The notes under the pieces were generated by a model. It saw nothing but the letters and a program-made list of their open reading frames with translations. It did not search any database and had not been told where the DNA came from. Made by a program: the position numbers and the translations under genes. A stretch of DNA of 64,000 bases. Source: Pseudopedobacter sp037968815. Lineage in GTDB: Bacteria > Bacteroidota > Bacteroidia > Sphingobacteriales > Sphingobacteriaceae. The DNA lies in NCBI GenBank assembly GCA_037968815.1, contig JBBKWF010000001.1, forward strand, positions 3,979-67,978. Reading direction: 5' to 3'. Below, one piece after another: positions 41,097 to 50,300 of the stretch (the stretch's first letter is position 1; each line of letters starts with the position of its first letter).

Positions 41097-42431
41097 ATGG
41101 AAAGTTCATTATTAATTACACCGGTAGTCACGACCATGGTCGACTTTAAATTGCAAACATTAGCAATGTTGGCCCCAATGCAAGAAGTAGCTTCAACCGC
41201 AGAAGCTGCCAAAGAAGTTTTTTTAAATGCGAGCAATATCTGGATGATGGTTTGTGCCGCACTTGTATTTTTAATGAATATGGGATTTGCCAGTGTTGAA
41301 GCCGGATTTTCTCAAACAAAGAATACAGTAAACATTTTGTTTAAAAATGTAATTACTCCGGTTATTGGTATTTTACTTTATGCTTTTATCGGTTTTAACT
41401 TAATGTACCCTGGATTTGAAGTTCCAGGATGGTTCGGTTTCGCCGGCTTTGGCTTATCAATGCCAGCTAATGGAGCAACTGCAGATTACGCAGGAGGCTA
41501 TACTTACTTTACTGACTTCTTATACCAAGCATTATTTGCAGCAACTACTGCAACAATTGTTTCAGGTGCAGTTGCAGAACGTATTAAATTCTCTGCTTAC
41601 TTAATTTTCACTATCGTTTTTGTTGGAGTAATTTATCCAGTATTAGGTAGCTGGAACTGGGGTGGTGGTGTTGTGGCTTCATGGGGATTCCATGATTTTG
41701 CAGGTTCAACTTTAGTTCATGCTGTCGGTGGATGGGGTGCATTAGCAGGTATTATATTATTAGGCCCACGTTTAGGTAGGTTCGCTGGAAAAGATAACCC
41801 ATTCCCAGCTTCTAACTTTGCTTTAGCAACTATCGGTGTATTTATCCTTTGGTTAGGTTGGTTCGGTTTTAACGGTGGTTCTGTACTATCTTCTGATCCT
41901 GCTTTAACTTCACTAGTATTAACTAACACTACTTTAGCAGCTTGTGCTGGTGCAATAGGTGCATTCATCTTAGCTACTATCATTTTTAAAACTTACGATT
42001 TCGGATTGGTATTGAACGGTATTCTTGCCGGTTTAGTAGGTGTTACAGCTGGTGCTGACGTAGTTGGTCCTATGGACTCTATCTACATTGGTTTTATAGC
42101 TGGAATTATAGTAGTACTAGCAGTGATTCTTTTAGAGAAACTGAAATTGGATGATGTGGTAGGTGCAATACCAGTACACTTGTTCTGTGGTGTCTGGGGA
42201 ACTTTAGCTGTAGGTATCTGGGGAACAGATATGAGTTTCATAGCTCAGTTAAAAGGTGTTGCTGTTTATGGCGTTGCTGCTTTCTCTACCTCTTTTATAT
42301 TATTCGCAGTAATGAAGTATACCATGGGTATCAGAGTTTCTGCTGAAGAAGAGACTGAAGGTTTAGATGTATATGAGCATAATGTTCATGCTTATACTAC
42401 TTCTTCTGTAAGTGCAAAATTAAAAGGATAA
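41097..42431 (+). CDS. amtB: Ammonium transporter AmtB
   Basis: The 444-residue product is an Amt/Rh ammonium channel with eleven predicted membrane helices. The pore histidines are in HDFAGSTLVHAVGG and VHLFCGVWGTLAVG. Family segments include NMGFASVEAGFSQTKN, AERIKFSAYLIFT and WLGWFGFNGGS. The N-terminal 45 residues precede the first core helix and may include a signal sequence, as in other Amt proteins. No glnK (PII) gene follows. Instead a porin gene lies 74 bases downstream behind a hairpin. It is divergent from glutamine synthetase III, so uptake and assimilation are co-located. Confidence 0.96.
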   Translation: MESSLLITPVVTTMVDFKLQTLAMLAPMQEVASTAEAAKEVFLNASNIWMMVCAALVFLMNMGFASVEAGFSQTKNTVNILFKNVITPVIGILLYAFIGFNLMYPGFEVPGWFGFAGFGLSMPANGATADYAGGYTYFTDFLYQALFAATTATIVSGAVAERIKFSAYLIFTIVFVGVIYPVLGSWNWGGGVVASWGFHDFAGSTLVHAVGGWGALAGIILLGPRLGRFAGKDNPFPASNFALATIGVFILWLGWFGFNGGSVLSSDPALTSLVLTNTTLAACAGAIGAFILATIIFKTYDFGLVLNGILAGLVGVTAGADVVGPMDSIYIGFIAGIIVVLAVILLEKLKLDDVVGAIPVHLFCGVWGTLAVGIWGTDMSFIAQLKGVAVYGVAAFSTSFILFAVMKYTMGIRVSAEEETEGLDVYEHNVHAYTTSSVSAKLKG

Positions 42432-42438
42432 CTCCTCT

Positions 42439-42470
42439 AAAGTAGGAAGAGGGAAGTCTCTTCCTGCTTT
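42439..42470 (+). terminator. Hairpin between amtB and the porin gene
   Basis: The arms AAAGTAGGAAGAG (42439-42451) and CTCTTCCTGCTTT (42458-42470) form a 13-bp stem. The following sequence ATTTAC is only weakly T-rich, so it may be a partial terminator or an mRNA-stabilising structure inside an operon. Confidence 0.6.
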
Positions 42471-42505
42471 ATTTACATAATAACTAAACCCAAAATAATA
42501 ATAAC

Positions 42506-43540
42506 ATGAAAAAAGGATTATTAACATTAGCTACTACAGTAGCAGTTGCATTTGCAGCAAGTGCACAAACAGACTCTACATCAACACCCTTAGAAGTATC
42601 AGGATCGGTAGATACATATTTCAAATACGATTTTGCTGAAACTTCAAATATACCTACTAGTTTTGCTGACCAACAAAACTCTATTTCACTAGGAATGGTT
42701 GATATTGCCTTGAAAAAATCAACAGGAAAAGCTTCATTTGTTGGAGAGTTATCTTTTGGGCCAAGAAGTGAATCTTCTATCCCTGTTGGTGGTTTCCATA
42801 TCCAAAATTTGTACGCTAGTTATGCTTTCACTGATCAGTTTAGCATGACCGCGGGTTATATGGGTACATTTGTTGGATATGAGGTAATATCACCAGTTCC
42901 TAATTTTAACTATTCTACATCATATCTTTTTGCTAACGGCCCGTTCCAAAATGCTGGAATTAAAGCAAACTACAGCTTCTCTGATAAAGTAGGGGTGATG
43001 GTAGGTTTGTTTAACGATTGGAACGTATATCAAGATTTAAATGGTATTTCTTCTTTTGGTGCTCAATTATATGTATCACCAGTTGAAGGTTGGGATGCTT
43101 ACGTAAACTTTTTGAGTGGAACGTCTGCTAGCGGTGTAGGAACTTATACTTCTGGAACTGTATTGGATTTAACTACAACTTACCAAATTACTGATAAGTT
43201 TATGTTAGGCTTAAATGCAGCAGATTATGACCAAGGAACTGATACTCCAGATGGAAGTGAATATTCTGGTATTGCGTTATATCCACAATATAGCATTACT
43301 GATAACTTTGCTTTAGGTTTAAGAGGTGAGTATTTTAAATATAAGGATGTTGGTAGTGTTGAAGGTGAGTCAATCAAAGCCTTTACTTTAACTGCAAACT
43401 TAAAAGCAGGTGGTTTAAGGTTTATTCCTGAAGTTAGATTAGATAATTCTAAAACTAATACTTTTGGTTTTATTAAATCAGATGGTTCAGCTACCAAATC
43501 AGCTTCACAAGTTTCTTTAGCTTTGGTTTACGAGTTTTAG
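42506..43540 (+). CDS. Outer-membrane beta-barrel porin
   Basis: The 344-residue product has a clear signal peptide (1-20, cleaved after SAQ). A barrel of repeated amphipathic strands follows, ending in the aromatic C-terminal strand VSLALVYEF. Phrases such as SGSVDTYFKYDFAET and SFGPRSE match a family of putative Bacteroidota porins of the OmpL/DUF1597 type. Its location behind amtB suggests that it admits ammonium or another nitrogen compound through the outer membrane. That is inferred from context. A strong terminator follows the gene. Confidence 0.88.
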   Translation: MKKGLLTLATTVAVAFAASAQTDSTSTPLEVSGSVDTYFKYDFAETSNIPTSFADQQNSISLGMVDIALKKSTGKASFVGELSFGPRSESSIPVGGFHIQNLYASYAFTDQFSMTAGYMGTFVGYEVISPVPNFNYSTSYLFANGPFQNAGIKANYSFSDKVGVMVGLFNDWNVYQDLNGISSFGAQLYVSPVEGWDAYVNFLSGTSASGVGTYTSGTVLDLTTTYQITDKFMLGLNAADYDQGTDTPDGSEYSGIALYPQYSITDNFALGLRGEYFKYKDVGSVEGESIKAFTLTANLKAGGLRFIPEVRLDNSKTNTFGFIKSDGSATKSASQVSLALVYEF

Positions 43541-43561
43541 CACATACACACAATAAAACTT

Positions 43562-43600
43562 ATAAAGCCTCCGATTTTTTTCAAATCGGAGGCTTTATTT
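43562..43600 (+). terminator. Strong rho-independent terminator
   Basis: The arms ATAAAGCCTCCGATTT and AAATCGGAGGCTTTAT form a 16-bp perfect stem, followed by TTTTTT. It ends the amtB-porin unit. Confidence 0.95.
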
Positions 43601-43689
43601 TTTCAAGAAAATGAGGTAACAAAAATATTGAGTTATACGCAATAGAGTAAAATATCTGTCGTTTTATGATAAATTTAAACCTTACCGCT

Positions 43690-44541
43690 ATGTTATTCTC
43701 AAAAATTGATGTCAACAAGGTTGAGTGGCTTAATCTTGTTTTTGAAAATCGAAACCAGTCTTACGGGGCTTATGTGCTTAGGCGAGATTCGGGAACTTAC
43801 CTTTTTAAATCCCTGTTGATTACTGGTTTTTTATTTGGAGGCGCAGTGTTTTTATCAACGCTCAACAGTAAGCTCACAGTTGATGACCCAATTATTTGTT
43901 CATTACCCATTTTAGAACCTGAAGTAATAAATTTAACACCTATTGAAATTGTGAAACCAAAGCCCCAAACTAGATATAAAGAGACGGTTTTGCCTTCTGA
44001 AGCTACAGTTAAAACAGAGTTACAGCAAGTTAATTTTAGCGGGAAACTGAACCCCGTAAAAGACGAGTTGGTAGTTACAGAAATGCCAACAGCTAAACAG
44101 ATTGAAGAAAGTGTTATTGGGTTAACAAATGAAACAGGTATAACCGGTGATGGTAATAGCAATGGGGCTAACTTAGATGGGAGTTCTGGTAGCGCTGGTA
44201 ATGGGTTGTCTGATTGTACAGATATTTATAATATAGGTACTTTAGAAATTATGCCTGAATTCCCTGGAGGGATGAAAGCTTGGGCAAATTTTTTAACAAA
44301 AAACTTGTATTATCCTGTAAATGCCAGAGAAAATGGGGTAAGTGGAAAAGTCCTTTTGTCATTTGTAATTGAAAAAAACGGAGAAATATCTAATTTAAAA
44401 GTGATTAAAGGAATTGGCGGAGGATGTGACGAGGAAGCAATGCGTGTAATTAAAAAATCGCCATTTTGGAAACCGGGTATGCAAAATGGGAGAGCGGTTA
44501 GGGTGGCCTATATAATGCCTGTGGTTTTTAGAATGGAATAG
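43690..44541 (+). CDS. Energy transducer TonB family protein
   Basis: The 283-residue product has the Bacteroidota TonB plan. The N-terminal cytoplasmic segment MLFSKIDVNKVEWLNLVFENRNQSYGAYVLRR is followed by one membrane helix (about 36-58) and a proline/lysine/glutamate-rich periplasmic linker (LTPIEIVKPKPQTRYKE). The C-terminal TonB domain (about 188-283) has MPEFPGGMKAWANFL, YPVNARENGVSGKVLLSFVIEKNGEI and SPFWKPGMQNGRAVRVAYIMPVVFRM. It transmits proton-motive force to outer-membrane receptors. The ATG at 43690 is preferred to one at 43666 because the family starts at this sequence. No ExbB/ExbD is adjacent. Confidence 0.92.
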   Translation: MLFSKIDVNKVEWLNLVFENRNQSYGAYVLRRDSGTYLFKSLLITGFLFGGAVFLSTLNSKLTVDDPIICSLPILEPEVINLTPIEIVKPKPQTRYKETVLPSEATVKTELQQVNFSGKLNPVKDELVVTEMPTAKQIEESVIGLTNETGITGDGNSNGANLDGSSGSAGNGLSDCTDIYNIGTLEIMPEFPGGMKAWANFLTKNLYYPVNARENGVSGKVLLSFVIEKNGEISNLKVIKGIGGGCDEEAMRVIKKSPFWKPGMQNGRAVRVAYIMPVVFRME

Positions 44542-44565
44542 GGAGTGAAAGAGTAGTTTTTTCTT

Positions 44566-44595
44566 AAAGCTGTTTTCTTAAATGAAAATGGCTTT
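44566..44595 (+). terminator. Terminator after the TonB-family gene
   Basis: AAAGCTGTTTTC (44566-44577) pairs imperfectly with GAAAATGGCTTT (44584-44595), and seven T residues overlap and follow its end. Confidence 0.75.
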
Positions 44596-44640
44596 TTTTA
44601 TAGTCCAAAAATTAATTACTTTGGGAGTTAAATAACTGTA

Positions 44641-45591
44641 ATGCTTAAAGAAGTTGATAGAAAGGTTTGGGAAGAAGAGATTGCATCTCAGAAAACTTCT
44701 ATTTTTGATGAACCCGATTATTTGAGTACTGTATCCTCTTTGTACAACACGATAGTAAAATATTGGATCGTATATAAAAAAGATAAAGCTGTCATTGGTT
44801 TTGCCACTCATATAAAAAACAATTCTGTAATTGTACCTAATCATTATTCTTATTCTAGTTTTTGGTTTGATGAGCAGGTTATAAGTGGTTTCTCTTTTTA
44901 TGAGTATTTAGAGAAAGGTCTCTCGATATTAAAAGAAAAGTATAAGTACATTTCTTTTCGGCTACCTCCGCACATTAAAGATATAAGAGCATTTAATTTT
45001 CATGGATTTACTTCAAAAGTAGCTTATACTTATATAAAACAAACAAATGAGGAGCTAGTCTATAGAAACGATGTTAAAGTTAAGTTGAAAAAAGCTCAAC
45101 AACAGGGCTTTGAGTTTTCTTATAATAAGTATTATGAAGATGTTTTAAGACAACAATTAGAAGATTTTCCTTACTTCGGGTATAGTAAAGCTCAAACAAC
45201 GTTTTACAGATATTATTTTGATATTTTAATTAAAAAAGGTTTTTTAAAAAGCTTTGCAGTACATCAGAATAAAAAATTAATTGCCTCTGCTTTAATACTG
45301 GTGGATGTTAAACACAAAAAAGGATATAATTTATTAATATCTGCATCAAAAACTAACTACTCGGGTGATGCCAGTACTTTTTTGTATCATCAAATATTTT
45401 TGCACTTAAAAGAATCAAATATTCTTTTCTCGGATTTGTACGGCGCTGATATGAAAGGGATTGCAAACTATAAAGCCGGCTTTAAAGGTGATTTAGAAAA
45501 TCATTATATTGTTAATTTAGGCTTTTCGGAAAGGTTTGTAACTACTACAATTCTTAAGTTAAAGAAAACTATCAAATCATTTTTTCGCTAA
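44641..45591 (+). CDS. FemAB/GNAT-like acyltransferase, glycan-locus protein
   Basis: The 316-residue product resembles the FemAB-like GNAT_6 acyltransferases that sit in polysaccharide loci. The N-terminal half has paired tyrosine-rich strands (KYISFRLPPHIKDIRAF). The C-terminal half has the GNAT_6 core KKAQQQGFEFSYNKYYEDV, GFLKSFAVHQNKKLIASALIL, and GDASTFLYHQIFLHLKESNILFSDLYGADMKGIANYKAGFKG. The substrate could be an amino sugar or a cell-wall peptide. The gene is convergent with asnB and overlaps its 3' end by 15 bases. It marks the left border of the surface-glycan region. Confidence 0.78.
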   Translation: MLKEVDRKVWEEEIASQKTSIFDEPDYLSTVSSLYNTIVKYWIVYKKDKAVIGFATHIKNNSVIVPNHYSYSSFWFDEQVISGFSFYEYLEKGLSILKEKYKYISFRLPPHIKDIRAFNFHGFTSKVAYTYIKQTNEELVYRNDVKVKLKKAQQQGFEFSYNKYYEDVLRQQLEDFPYFGYSKAQTTFYRYYFDILIKKGFLKSFAVHQNKKLIASALILVDVKHKKGYNLLISASKTNYSGDASTFLYHQIFLHLKESNILFSDLYGADMKGIANYKAGFKGDLENHYIVNLGFSERFVTTTILKLKKTIKSFFR

Positions 45592-47391
45592 ATGTTCATT
45601 TGCCCATAGTTTTAGGGACAATAAGATCCATATTTTGCGGTAATAACCCCTTTTACTTTGTAGAAATTGGTTGAGTATGAAATTCACCATAGTTTTATCA
45701 ACTAAACCGTAAATTGATGAGTCTTTAAGTTCAGTAATTACAAAGTCTTTCAAATCTGTTTTTAACCAGTTTTCTACTGGTATCGAAAAGCCTTTTTTTG
45801 GTTGACTTAATAATGCTTTTGGAATATATTGATAAGCAATTTCTTTCAAAATATACTTTTTCACATTGTTTTTTAGCTTAACGCTTTCCGGAATTTGATT
45901 AGCGTATGAAACTAATTCTTTATCTAACAGTGCATCTCGGTTTTCTACTCCCCAATACATACAAGTACGGTCTGCTTTCATCAACAAGTCTTCGGGTAAA
46001 TAATTATTGATGTCAAAAAACAAAAGTTTATTTAAATCATCCCCATTACTGCTCATTTCCGCAGGAACATCTATAGATGGTCTTATAAGTTTATCAATTT
46101 CTTCATTTGTAAAATATGCATTTACGTTATTATAGAAATCTAGGACTGAATTGGATGATGATAAACTTGATATCTTAGGATGTATAAATTTAAGCAGATT
46201 TGTCTTAGGGAGGAATTTAAAAACGGGATACCATTTTTTTGCAAAGGTATAGCTTTGATATCCTGCAAAAAGCTCATCACCACCCTCAGATGACAATAGT
46301 ACTTTAACCTTTTCTTTGGCAAAATTTACTGCTGCATATAAAGCAATTGCACCACTATCACCCATTGGTTCGTCATAAACTCTACCTATACATTTAATGG
46401 TTTCTAATGCCTCTTTTTTTGTAAGTATATATTCATTATGATTTGTTTTTAGATGCTCAGCTATTTTTCTTGCACTAGCTGATTCGTCTAAATTATCATC
46501 TTCAAAACCAATTGTGAAAGTTTCAATTGGGACTTTACTATTTTCTTGGACAATAGCTGCAGTAGTTGCACTATCAATACCTCCACTTAAAAGTACTCCG
46601 AATTTGGCATCGGCAACGGTTCTTGATAAAATAGAGTGCTTTAGTAATTCGTGGCTTTTTTTAATGATTTCATCTTCGTTGGTGCTTTTAAGAAGACTTC
46701 CCTGTTCTGGTATTTGCCAAAATTTATTTTTAGTTAATTCCTGAGTGGTTAAGTCGAGTTCTAAAATTTCAGCAGGTTTAACCTTTTTAATATTTTTGTA
46801 AATTGATGAATGGTTTGGGAAATAGCCGTTTTTTAAAAAGAAGGCTAAAGATTTTTTATCAATTGAAAGCTCGATATTATAGCTTTTTAAAGCTTTTATT
46901 TCTGATGCAAATGAGAAATGATTGTTATTGTAGGAGTAGAATAGGGGTTTTACACCTAGGTTATCACGAGCGATAATTATCTTGTTTTCTATCTTATCAT
47001 AAATACAAAATGCAAAAACTCCGTTGATGATATTTAAAGTTTCTTTGCCCCAAGTAATATAACAAGCTAAAAGAACTTCGGTATCAGAATTTGAACGGAA
47101 ACTATAGTTTAATGCAGTTAGTTTTTCTCGTAATATTTTATAATTATAGATTGTACCGTTAAAAATTAGGACATAATTCCCACAAGTGCTAACCATGGGC
47201 TGTTGCCCATTTACCGAGGTGTCAATAATAGCTAACCTTCTACTGGATAGTCCAATGGTGTGATTACTATTGGTGTTGTAAAAGTCTCCATTATAATCAG
47301 TCCCTCTATGCGAAAGCTGTAATGAAGCATCTTTGAGTGTTGCTAAACTTGTGTTTTTCTTGAAGTCAATAAAGCCTGTTATACCACACAT
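45577..47391 (-). CDS. asnB: Asparagine synthase (glutamine-hydrolysing)
   Basis: The 604-residue product has the class II glutamine amidotransferase domain, with nucleophile Cys2 (MCGITGFIDF), and an AsnB-type synthetase domain with the ATP-pyrophosphatase loop LLSGGIDSATTAAIV. It also has SSEGGDELFAGYQSY and ENRDALLDKELV. In polysaccharide loci such enzymes often amidate uronic acids or peptides rather than make free asparagine. This is a possibility here because the gene begins right after the PorU2-like stop, within a glycan region. Its ATG abuts the upstream stop, so the two are translationally coupled. Confidence 0.93.
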   Translation of the reverse strand: MCGITGFIDFKKNTSLATLKDASLQLSHRGTDYNGDFYNTNSNHTIGLSSRRLAIIDTSVNGQQPMVSTCGNYVLIFNGTIYNYKILREKLTALNYSFRSNSDTEVLLACYITWGKETLNIINGVFAFCIYDKIENKIIIARDNLGVKPLFYSYNNNHFSFASEIKALKSYNIELSIDKKSLAFFLKNGYFPNHSSIYKNIKKVKPAEILELDLTTQELTKNKFWQIPEQGSLLKSTNEDEIIKKSHELLKHSILSRTVADAKFGVLLSGGIDSATTAAIVQENSKVPIETFTIGFEDDNLDESASARKIAEHLKTNHNEYILTKKEALETIKCIGRVYDEPMGDSGAIALYAAVNFAKEKVKVLLSSEGGDELFAGYQSYTFAKKWYPVFKFLPKTNLLKFIHPKISSLSSSNSVLDFYNNVNAYFTNEEIDKLIRPSIDVPAEMSSNGDDLNKLLFFDINNYLPEDLLMKADRTCMYWGVENRDALLDKELVSYANQIPESVKLKNNVKKYILKEIAYQYIPKALLSQPKKGFSIPVENWLKTDLKDFVITELKDSSIYGLVDKTMVNFILNQFLQSKRGYYRKIWILLSLKLWANEHLAKK

Positions 47392-50300
47392 TTATTTCAA
47401 TAGATAAATTTTTCCAGTTTGGTTTCTAAAATACTTATCTCCAGTAGTGTTTCTATGTTTAACATCTGTGTTTGCATCTTGAATAAAAACTTTGAAGAAA
47501 TAAACACCATTTGCTAATCTGTCTCCAAATTGATCTGTACCATCCCAAGTAAAATCAGAAACATTATTTCCAATTTTAAGGTCGCCTAATTCTTCTTTCA
47601 AAACTTCTCTTACCACTTTACCACTCATATTACTAATCTGTACTTTGATTTTATCCGGAATTATTTCACCCGTAAGCGTAAAAACAAACTTCATAGCATT
47701 CACTACTGGGTTTGGGTAAGGGTAAAAGTTGGTAATAGTAGATTTGTTAATTACCTCAAAGCTAATTTCATAATCAGAGTTTGCGTTGTAATTACCAGTT
47801 TTATCTTTACTTCTCAGCTTCAGTGTGTATATCCCATCTTCAAGTTTATCGGGTCTATATGCTACTGTTGCGTTATTCTCAGATGCCGAAGTTGCGGGAG
47901 TAAAGGTGAGTTTTCCGTCTTTGTAATAAACTCTTTTATATGGCTCGTCATCTCCCGTTTTTAAGGAAACTTCTAAAACAGTAGTGTCATTAAGCAACAA
48001 AAATTGATTTTCGTCTTGTACAAAAATGGTGATGTTTGGTGTTGGCGAAACAATTTCTCTATTAATAATATGCTTGCCGTCAAAAGTAATATCAATTGAC
48101 GGTTCTTTATTATCTGCCAAAACAGTAAAGTCTTTTCTAACTTGATTGTTGAAGGTGTATGAGTCGTCGTCAGAGTTTGAATCAAATTCCAACCTAATAT
48201 TATTCTCACCGGTTAAGCCTAAGGTACCTAAAGAGTATTCAACTAATTCAGTAGTGCTAGGGTCTAAGGGTTTAATTGTTTTGAGCAAGGTCTTAGTTTG
48301 ATTACGCTGAGGGGTGGTTACAACCGCATAAACTTTTATAGAGTCTGATTTGTGTTTTGAAATGTTTTGATAGCCAACTTTCCATGTAACAGAATCACCT
48401 TGTTGAACTTGTTCACTATGAAACAGATTTGCCAAATCAAGATTAATTGTATTCTCTGGTACCTCCTCATAAGAAACGCTCCAATCCAATAACTGAGCAG
48501 GTGTTCTTTTGACGTTATCTGTTGTAGTAGCTCTTAATTTTAAATAAGGGTATTTATTTGCATCAATATTTGATATTGAAAGCTCATTTTGAGAAGCATT
48601 TGAGAGAATAGTCGATTCTTGTCCATCTTTATCAACAGCTATAACTTGATAGTTTAAAACATCACCACTTTCTTCTCTAAAGTTGAAATTGACTTTCTCC
48701 CAACTTTTTGCAGGCCCAATTATTTCTGAGTTATAATACCCCGTGTTAAAGAATGGATTATACTCTTTAGCAAGTGAAATATTCTGAGAAGAGGCAGGGA
48801 CGGTTGAGTTGTAATCTGCTGTAATCTCTGTGGCCAAACCAGGCGCAGTACCTTTCTCTCCGAAAAACAGATAAGGTTCGCCTGCATTAATGTCATTTAT
48901 TTTCAAACAACCTAATTTTGCAAAAGCATCTTTAGCTCTTTGTGGCATTCCTTTTAGGTCTACGTTCCTACCATTAAAGCCAAGTACATAATATCCTTCT
49001 GGAACTTTGTTTATATAATTGACTAAAGAGTCAACATCTATGTTGTTATTTAAGTCAAAGAAATACTGACCAGTATAGTCTGGGGGATAATTCTGAAAGT
49101 TATTTACGCTAGGAAAAGAAAAATACCCTCCGGTAAGAGGGTCTAAAGCCACTAGCGTAAAAGAGCTGAAATCATACCCTGCAAACGCTAAACGTCCCGA
49201 CCAACTACTGAAAAAAGTACGTTGAGTACTAGTCTGTGCATCATCGCCACGGGTATACAATGTAATTATATGTGTGGTTTTCTCAAATTCAAATTTGTTA
49301 GTAGCAGTGTTATAAACAATTGACTTGAAAGATGGATTATAGGCTTTTGAATCGCCTTTTTGAGAAAAACCTTCAGCTATATTATCACGAAAAGTAAAGC
49401 TACTATATTGCCAATCTCCACCATCATCGGTAGACAAATCTAACTTACTCCTCCAATAAAAAGCTTTTCCATTTACGGGGGGGATATTGAAATTAGTTTT
49501 AGCAAGTGCATTTGATGTTATTGAAACTGTTTTTTTCCATGAGCTACTAAAATTTTCAAGTGTATCAATTTCAAATAAATAATTTTTATTTAAGGTAAAT
49601 AGATCACTTGATTGTACAACTAACTCTACCTGTGTATTAGATGTTATAGCATTTTTCTTTGGAAATAGAATGTTAACTCCGTTTCCTGGGAGATAAAGCT
49701 TATCTGAATTAGAATTATTTAATTCATTTGACTCGTTAAATTTATTATCAGCATCTACAATAACTGTAAACAAATTATCGCCTTGGGCTTGCTTACCGCC
49801 AGTTTCTACAGTTATATATACTGTATCTGTGTTGAAAATAGGCTTAACGGTTTTAAAACCATAGTCTACTGTAGTGTTGTCTTTAAAGGTCCTAGTAAGA
49901 GAGATTTTAAGTGAATCATTAAGCGCTTTCCCTTTGTTTTTAATGATGATTCCGAGTGTTAAAGAATCTAGTGATGTGGAAGGTTTTTCTGAGTTAATAA
50001 AAATAGACCCACTTTCTATATAAAAATCTGGTTTTGGAGCTGAATAAAAAGTTAATGCAGGGTCACCTTGCAAATTGAACTGCCTAGAATGCATTCTGTT
50101 TAGAATGTCATTTGGATTTTGGTATTCCTTAATTGCTCTCGCAAGATTTGAAGCTATAGAGCCTCCATAATTCGTGTTAAATGAGTTTTTATAAAATAAT
50201 TGTGAATAATTCATTAGATAACTCGCAACACCTTCATCTGATGTAGCAATCCAACCAACAGCTCCTCGTTTTGGTTCAAATAAATATTTTTCTCCAATGG

